Position numbers and translations under genes: made by a program. Shown here piece by piece: positions 6,623-10,307 of a stretch of 10,307 bases of DNA. Each line of letters opens with the position of its first letter. The first letter of the stretch is position 1. The notes under the pieces are model-generated. The model was not told where the DNA came from. It saw nothing but the letters and a program-made list of their open reading frames with translations, and ran no database searches. Origin of the DNA: an uncultured Lachnospiraceae bacterium (GTDB taxonomy: Bacteria > Bacillota > Clostridia > Lachnospirales > Lachnospiraceae); assembly GCA_934376945.1 (NCBI GenBank), contig CAKRPI010000081.1, positions 1 to 10,307 of the forward strand, written 5' to 3'.

Positions 6623-7744
6623 ATGAAGAAAAGAAACCTGTTTCTCACTGCTTTAGCTCTTATGACTGCTTTTTCCTGGTCAGTTCCCTCCTTTGCAAAA
6701 GAATTCACTACCGCAGATTCTGTGCTGACAATCGACACACCAAATGACGGATGGGCGCAGATCAAAGACGATACGACGCTCGCAACACTGACGAACGGAA
6801 GTGATTCCATTACCCTGCAGCATTTTTGCAACGGCGAAAAGCTGCCTGATATCACCGTTGCCGACGATACGTACGAAAAGGTCTGCCAGAATATCATTTC
6901 CACGCGCAATGAAGTCTTCCTGATCACCGGACTTGCTGCCGATGAAAAGGATTTTGACGACATCCAAAAGGCTGTCCAGAGCACAGAAATCAATATTTAC
7001 GACACAAAAAAAGCGGTAACACCGTCTGATACATCTGACAATAATGATGTTCCTTCTTCCGATGGCAAGAACATCGTCTCCAATGACGCACCCTCCGGCA
7101 ACGACTCTGAGCCGGAAACAAACACTGCTCCGGCCCCCGATTCTTTCATCGATGAAAGCATTTCCTTTACCGGCTGGATCGCTGGTGCAAATGTAAATGT
7201 ACGCAGCGATGCTTCAATGGATGCTGCTATTATTTCCACCATTCCTTACGGAGATCCGGTTACTGTTACAGGGGCGGTCAGCACAGACAGCAGCTGGTAT
7301 CGCGTCGATCTCAATGGCACTGTCGGATTCATTTCAGCACAGTACGTTACAAAGGACGCTCCGACTGCAGAAAAAAACGGCCTTACCCTGACCGATGAGC
7401 AGCTCACTCTCTATACTCCTGATTACACAGGGGCCACCTATATTAACAAAGCAACAGACGGAAACTGGTATGACGGCACCGGAAGACAGTACATCCTCAA
7501 TTCCGGCGATTCCTGGACCAGACTGTGTGACGGCAGTGCATGGACCGACATTCCGCAGGCAAAGCCGCAGGATAATGCCTCACAGACTGTCAACGTAACC
7601 GATTCAGACGGTCTGAATGAAATGACACTGTATCAGGATGCGGATTCCGGTCAGTGGCACAACAGCGCATGGGGCGTTTACACAGATAACGGCGACAATA
7701 CATTTACCGGTCCGGACGGAGCCGTATGGACCGTTGAATCATGA
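6623..7744 (+). CDS. Exported SH3b-domain protein with C-terminal two-unit domain
   Basis: A 373-residue exported protein. Residues 1-25 are a signal peptide (MKKRN, hydrophobic core, cleavage after SFA); no lipobox is present. Residues about 27-127 form a small unrecognised alpha/beta domain. An acidic Ser/Asp/Asn-rich linker runs from 130 to 180. Residues 183-244 are a bacterial SH3 domain (VNVRSDAS, then GD-VTVTG, WYRVDLNG, GFISAQYV), a fold that often binds peptidoglycan peptides. The end has two related aromatic units (261-309 and 320-373) that recur in the M56 protease of this operon. Start ATG at 6623 follows AAAGGAG by ten bases; longer in-frame starts inside the repeat array lack a ribosome site. 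First gene of the operon, under the BlaI-type operators. Role inferred: an envelope protein made when the sensor is triggered. Confidence 0.88.
   Translation: MKKRNLFLTALALMTAFSWSVPSFAKEFTTADSVLTIDTPNDGWAQIKDDTTLATLTNGSDSITLQHFCNGEKLPDITVADDTYEKVCQNIISTRNEVFLITGLAADEKDFDDIQKAVQSTEINIYDTKKAVTPSDTSDNNDVPSSDGKNIVSNDAPSGNDSEPETNTAPAPDSFIDESISFTGWIAGANVNVRSDASMDAAIISTIPYGDPVTVTGAVSTDSSWYRVDLNGTVGFISAQYVTKDAPTAEKNGLTLTDEQLTLYTPDYTGATYINKATDGNWYDGTGRQYILNSGDSWTRLCDGSAWTDIPQAKPQDNASQTVNVTDSDGLNEMTLYQDADSGQWHNSAWGVYTDNGDNTFTGPDGAVWTVES
7403..7741 (+). other. Two-unit aromatic domain, copy in SH3b protein
   Basis: Unit A (codons 261-309) contains LTLY, NWYDG, QYILNSGD and AWT. Unit B (320-373) contains DSDGLNEMTLY, GQWHN, GVYTDNGDNTFTGPDG and WTVES. 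Each aligns with the same-order unit in the M56 protein (9842-10180) without large gaps, and the two units resemble each other. I do not recognise a named family. Confidence 0.8.
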
Positions 7745-7756
7745 TTCGCCTTCTTC

Positions 7757-7785
7757 TTGACACCTCCTGCCGCCGGGCGTAGTAT
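7757..7785 (+). promoter_or_regulatory. Possible internal promoter before the repressor gene
   Basis: A perfect TTGACA (7757-7762), a 17-bp spacer and TAGTAT (7780-7785). The start would be near 7792, leaving a leader of about 13 nt that still includes most of the ribosome binding site. No TACA-NN-TGTA operator lies here, so this source of repressor might be unregulated. Confidence 0.5.
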
Positions 7786-7799
7786 ACGGACAGGAGGTG
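7761..7799 (+). promoter_or_regulatory. Hairpin masking the repressor's Shine-Dalgarno sequence
   Basis: CACCTCCTG (7761-7769) is a perfect complement of CAGGAGGTG (7791-7799), which is the ribosome binding site of the gene at 7805. The stem continues with CCG (7770-7772) pairing CGG (7787-7789) across a bulged A, leaving a 14-nt loop. A transcript reading through from the SH3b gene would fold so that the site is hidden; one starting near 7792 would lack the masking arm. No U-run follows, so it is not a usual terminator. Confidence 0.75.
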
Positions 7800-7804
7800 A
7801 ACCC

Positions 7805-8230
7805 ATGAAAAATAAAATCAGCCGTCTGCCCGACTCGGAACTGGATATCATGCTGGTGCTCTGGCATCATACACCGCCTATGAGCAGACTGGAAATTGAA
7901 ACGGTAATCAATGAAAAAAAAGCACTTGCTCCCACAACAATCCTTTCTCTGCTCTCGCGTCTCGAAAAAAAACAGTTCGTTTCTGTCGCAAAGGAAGGCA
8001 AAACAAATTATTACACACCTTTGATTTCGCAGGAAGAATATCAGAACTGCGAGAGCAAAAATGTACTGGAGCGAGTCTTCGGCAACTCATTAAAAAACTT
8101 CGTTACCTCTCTTTACCGGGGCAAAGAGCTGACGGAACAGGATGTAGCGGAGCTCTATGATTACATTCAGGAGCTGTACGAAAAAACGGATCCTCAAAAA
8201 AATGATCTTGAAAAAACAACCAGAAAATAA
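7805..8230 (+). CDS. BlaI/MecI-family winged-helix repressor
   Basis: A 141-residue regulator. Residues 7-72 form the winged-helix DNA-binding domain (LPDSELDIMLVLW, then TTILSLLSRLEKKQ as the recognition region and a wing ending NYYTPLIS). Residues 73-127 make the helical dimerisation part. The dipeptide N98-F99 in LKNFVTSL matches the position of the Asn-Phe bond cut in Staphylococcus BlaI during derepression, so proteolytic control is likely. The last 12 residues are a polar extension. Start ATG at 7805 has an excellent AGGAGGTGA site four bases upstream, which the hairpin at 7761-7799 can hide. The partner protease begins 15 bp downstream, and two fitting operators lie at 6306-6346. Beta-lactam response is not implied, since no beta-lactamase or PBP gene is present. 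Confidence 0.92.
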   Translation: MKNKISRLPDSELDIMLVLWHHTPPMSRLEIETVINEKKALAPTTILSLLSRLEKKQFVSVAKEGKTNYYTPLISQEEYQNCESKNVLERVFGNSLKNFVTSLYRGKELTEQDVAELYDYIQELYEKTDPQKNDLEKTTRK

Positions 8231-8245
8231 ACCGGAGGAATCGGA

Positions 8246-10183
8246 ATGACAGGCTTTACCTTTCACATCGTAAAACTCAATACGATCGCTGCGCTGATCA
8301 TCTGCGCCACATGTGTCGTTTCACGGCTGACCCGAAAAAAATATACCTGTAAATGGAAATATTACATCTGGCTTCTGACTGCGCTTACCCTGCTGTTCCC
8401 GGTCAACCTGTCTTCTTTTTCCAGAATTCAGCTGCAGATTGCGCAGCCGACGCAGCAAATGGTGATGCGGCAGACCTCCGAAAATGGCACGGCTGCAGCT
8501 TCCCGCTCCGGTAATACAGCTGCTTCACCTATAAAAGCAACCACCGATCTCAGACCAGATAATGCCGCAGCATCTGCTGCTTCTGCATCAGCGCCGCTCA
8601 TACTTTCGCTACACCCGACACACTTTTCCCTATACGGCTTTCTGCAGCTTTTTTCCTGCATCTGGCTGACTGGTTTTGTCCTGCTCGCAGCTTTTCGGAT
8701 CCTCAAATACCGGTTTTCTCTGTGGTCTTTACGCCGCTGGAGTTCTTCGGTTCAGAATTCGGACGTAGTCCATCTCTATCGCAGCATCTGCCGCCGGGAG
8801 CATATCTTAGCCCCGCCAAGGCTTATGGAAAACCGTAATCTTTCCACGCCGGTACTTGCCGGACTTTTCCATCCGGCTCTTTATCTGACCGAAGCCCCCT
8901 ACGACCGTGAAGAGCTTTCATTTATTCTGCGTCATGAGCTGACACACTATAAGCGGAGGGATCTGTGGTTCAAGCTGCTTCTGCTCGCCGTTTCCACCAT
9001 TTACTGGTTCAATCCGGCCCTGTATCTGATGCGCAGTGAGGCAGAAAAGGACATCGAAAATCTGTGTGATGGTCGTGTGCTTCAGTCCTCTCCTGCACAG
9101 TCCCGGCTTCATTACAGCCGCCTGCTCCTAAAAACAGCTGCTCTTCAGAATCACATTCCGTATCTCTCAGCCAGCTTAAACGACAGCAAACTGATTTTCA
9201 AGGAACGGATCCACTATCTCACAGAGCTGGCAAGCCTGCGGCGCGGAACACCTCTTTGTCTCATATTCTGCGCCTGTTTGCTGACTTGCAATCTTGCCCT
9301 TGGCAGCGCCGTCCTTCCGTCACAGGCACAGGCTTCTGCTGATCTGAACGCAGATTCCGGTGCTGCATCCGAAGCTTCTGCCTCTGTTTTAAAGGAAATT
9401 GATGCACGTGCCAGTGTAAATGCAGCCAAAAGCCCGGAGAGCTCCAATGCTTCCACAGCACACGCAGATCAGGTAAATGGCAATGGGGTCCTGAAGGGCT
9501 CCTCTTCTGACCTTTACAGTACTCCGTCTTCTTCCGATACAAGAGGTTCGGACGCTGCTTCCCGGGATGATAATGCCGCACCTGCTCTCGCCCAGTCACC
9601 GGATACCACCGGGATTTCAGACAGCATAACAAACGGAAATTCTGATAACCCGAATCCCGATAACCTGGATTCCGATAACCCGAATCCTAATAACCTGAAT
9701 CCCGATAATCCGAACCCCGATACCCAGGATCCTGATCCTGATCATTCGAATCCCGCACCGGATAATCCTGGTTCAGACATCGCTCCCGACACTCCTGTCC
9801 CAGGCAGCAATTCCACGCTCCCGTCCCTGACAGATCCTCATATCACTCTGTATGCGCTTCAGGACATCGGCGCCAACTACGTCTGGCAATCCTCTGACGG
9901 AATCTGGTATGACGGTGACTACCGGATCTATATTCCAAACGGTGACGGTACCTTTACAAAAGCGGATGATCAAAGTCAGTGGACATCTGAAGCTCCTCCG
10001 TCTCCTGCGGATCATGCCTCAGCTTCTGTCTCTCTTGTCTCGGAGGACGGGCTGAATGTGAACCAGCTTTACTACGACAGTGACACCGGTATCTGGCAGA
10101 ATATCGCAGGCGGCATCTACACTTCCAATGGTGACGGTACGTTCACTGGACCAAACGGAGATCTCTGGATTGTGACCTCCTGA
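8246..10183 (+). CDS. BlaR1-like M56 membrane metalloprotease with novel C-terminal sensor domain
   Basis: A 645-residue membrane sensor-protease. Helices at about 8-28, 38-54, 128-153 and 335-357 give the four-helix BlaR1 layout. The zinc site is HELTH (230-234, E231 catalytic) with E271 in EKDIENLCD as the likely third ligand; the CD is followed by GRVL rather than the common EAVL. After the fourth helix comes an extracytoplasmic linker of about 170 residues, Ala/Ser-rich and then Asn/Pro/Asp-rich (465-500). The protein ends in two aromatic units (533-581, 592-645) shared with the SH3b protein. The penicillin-binding domain of true BlaR1 is absent. Expected role: on ligand binding, cleave the upstream repressor. 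Start ATG at 8246 has GGAGG seven bases upstream. The segment 60-125 between helices 2 and 3 is also Ala/Ser/Thr-rich and longer than usual. Confidence 0.9.
   Translation: MTGFTFHIVKLNTIAALIICATCVVSRLTRKKYTCKWKYYIWLLTALTLLFPVNLSSFSRIQLQIAQPTQQMVMRQTSENGTAAASRSGNTAASPIKATTDLRPDNAAASAASASAPLILSLHPTHFSLYGFLQLFSCIWLTGFVLLAAFRILKYRFSLWSLRRWSSSVQNSDVVHLYRSICRREHILAPPRLMENRNLSTPVLAGLFHPALYLTEAPYDREELSFILRHELTHYKRRDLWFKLLLLAVSTIYWFNPALYLMRSEAEKDIENLCDGRVLQSSPAQSRLHYSRLLLKTAALQNHIPYLSASLNDSKLIFKERIHYLTELASLRRGTPLCLIFCACLLTCNLALGSAVLPSQAQASADLNADSGAASEASASVLKEIDARASVNAAKSPESSNASTAHADQVNGNGVLKGSSSDLYSTPSSSDTRGSDAASRDDNAAPALAQSPDTTGISDSITNGNSDNPNPDNLDSDNPNPNNLNPDNPNPDTQDPDPDHSNPAPDNPGSDIAPDTPVPGSNSTLPSLTDPHITLYALQDIGANYVWQSSDGIWYDGDYRIYIPNGDGTFTKADDQSQWTSEAPPSPADHASASVSLVSEDGLNVNQLYYDSDTGIWQNIAGGIYTSNGDGTFTGPNGDLWIVTS
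9638..9745 (+). repeat. In-frame repeats coding an Asn/Pro/Asp-rich linker
   Basis: Degenerate 15-nt units of the type CCGATAACCCGAATC encode DNPNP, DNLDS, DNPNP, NNLNP and DNPNP. They lie within the stretch of the M56 protein that separates the fourth helix from the C-terminal units. Such sequence is likely extended and could span part of the cell wall. Repeat number may vary between strains. Confidence 0.8.
9842..10180 (+). other. Two-unit aromatic domain, copy in M56 sensor
   Basis: Unit A (codons 533-581) contains ITLYALQ, IWYDG, RIYIPNGDGTF and QWT. Unit B (592-645) contains SEDGLNVNQLYY, GIWQN, GGIYTSNGDGTFTGPNG and WIVTS. The order and spacing match the SH3b protein's end (7403-7741). 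It is the only candidate ligand-binding region of this sensor. Confidence 0.8.
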
Positions 10184-10266
10184 TGCGCGATCCTGACAAA
10201 ATTATCTGCGCCTGGGAAACATTCTGTTTAATTTTTAACAAAATGGAAAATTTCACTGTTTTTTTA

Positions 10267-10294
10267 TTGATTTTATCGACTAATCATGTATAAT
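10267..10294 (+). promoter_or_regulatory. Promoter for a gene beyond the right edge
   Basis: TTGATT (10267-10272) and a perfect TATAAT (10289-10294) with a 16-bp spacer, in an AT-rich stretch after the M56 gene. No reading frame begins before the window ends. I see no convincing terminator between 10184 and this promoter. Confidence 0.6.
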
Positions 10295-10307
10295 ATAGGC
10301 TGGAAGT

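Noticed and set aside
7773..7799. Hairpin before the repressor as an intrinsic terminator
   Set aside because: No U-run follows the stem; the start codon does.
7757..7804. Longer start for the repressor
   Set aside because: The frame from 7757 lies inside the promoter and hairpin region; the perfect AGGAGGTGA site fits the ATG at 7805.
8246..10183. True beta-lactam sensor BlaR1
   Set aside because: The C-terminal penicillin-binding domain with its SxxK and KTG motifs is absent, replaced by a linker and two aromatic units.

Overview
The window looks like chromosomal DNA from a low-to-mid GC Firmicute, most likely a gut Clostridium-type organism (Lachnospiraceae-like). The reasons are strong AGGAGG-type ribosome binding sites, a BlaI/M56 regulatory pair, a Clostridial COG0523 protein variant, and an acyltransferase-membrane fusion next to an esterase. 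This assignment rests on protein style only; there is no rRNA or other marker gene. The left 2 kb is clearly more AT-rich than the rest.

Layout. Positions 1-1774 (minus) hold the first 591 codons of a CRISPR-associated Cas3 nuclease-helicase that runs off the left edge. The rest of the cas operon and any CRISPR array would lie to the left. Positions 1775-2202 are non-coding. They carry a possible plus-strand small RNA with its own promoter, a CRISPR-repeat-like 3' end (GGATTGAAAC), an adjoining stretch that matches the cas3 leader at 17 of 18 positions, and a terminator hairpin. Positions 2203-6159 (minus) carry three genes reading away from a promoter near 6214-6242: an alpha/beta-hydrolase esterase, a two-part protein (HxxxDG acyltransferase domain plus six membrane helices), and a COG0523/CobW-family P-loop protein with altered motifs.

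Positions 6290-10183 (plus) form a self-contained regulatory module. A sigma-A-type promoter is overlapped by a perfect palindrome with a BlaI/MecI-type core (TACA-NN-TGTA), and a second operator core lies 26 bp downstream. A leader with thirteen 12-13-bp tandem repeats follows. Next come an exported SH3b protein, a BlaI/MecI-family repressor, and a BlaR1-like M56 membrane metalloprotease. The protease has no penicillin-binding sensor domain. Instead its extracytoplasmic end is a long Asn/Pro/Asp-rich linker followed by the same two-unit domain that ends the SH3b protein. The inferred circuit is that the protease senses an envelope signal through this domain and cleaves the repressor (the Asn-Phe cleavage dipeptide of BlaI is present), which derepresses the exported protein and the regulators. 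A hairpin that masks the repressor's Shine-Dalgarno sequence suggests a second control layer. The last 124 bp contain a promoter for a gene beyond the right edge.

The two most notable candidates are the crRNA-like RNA divergent from cas3 and the BlaR1-type system with a non-beta-lactam sensor domain shared with its own target protein.
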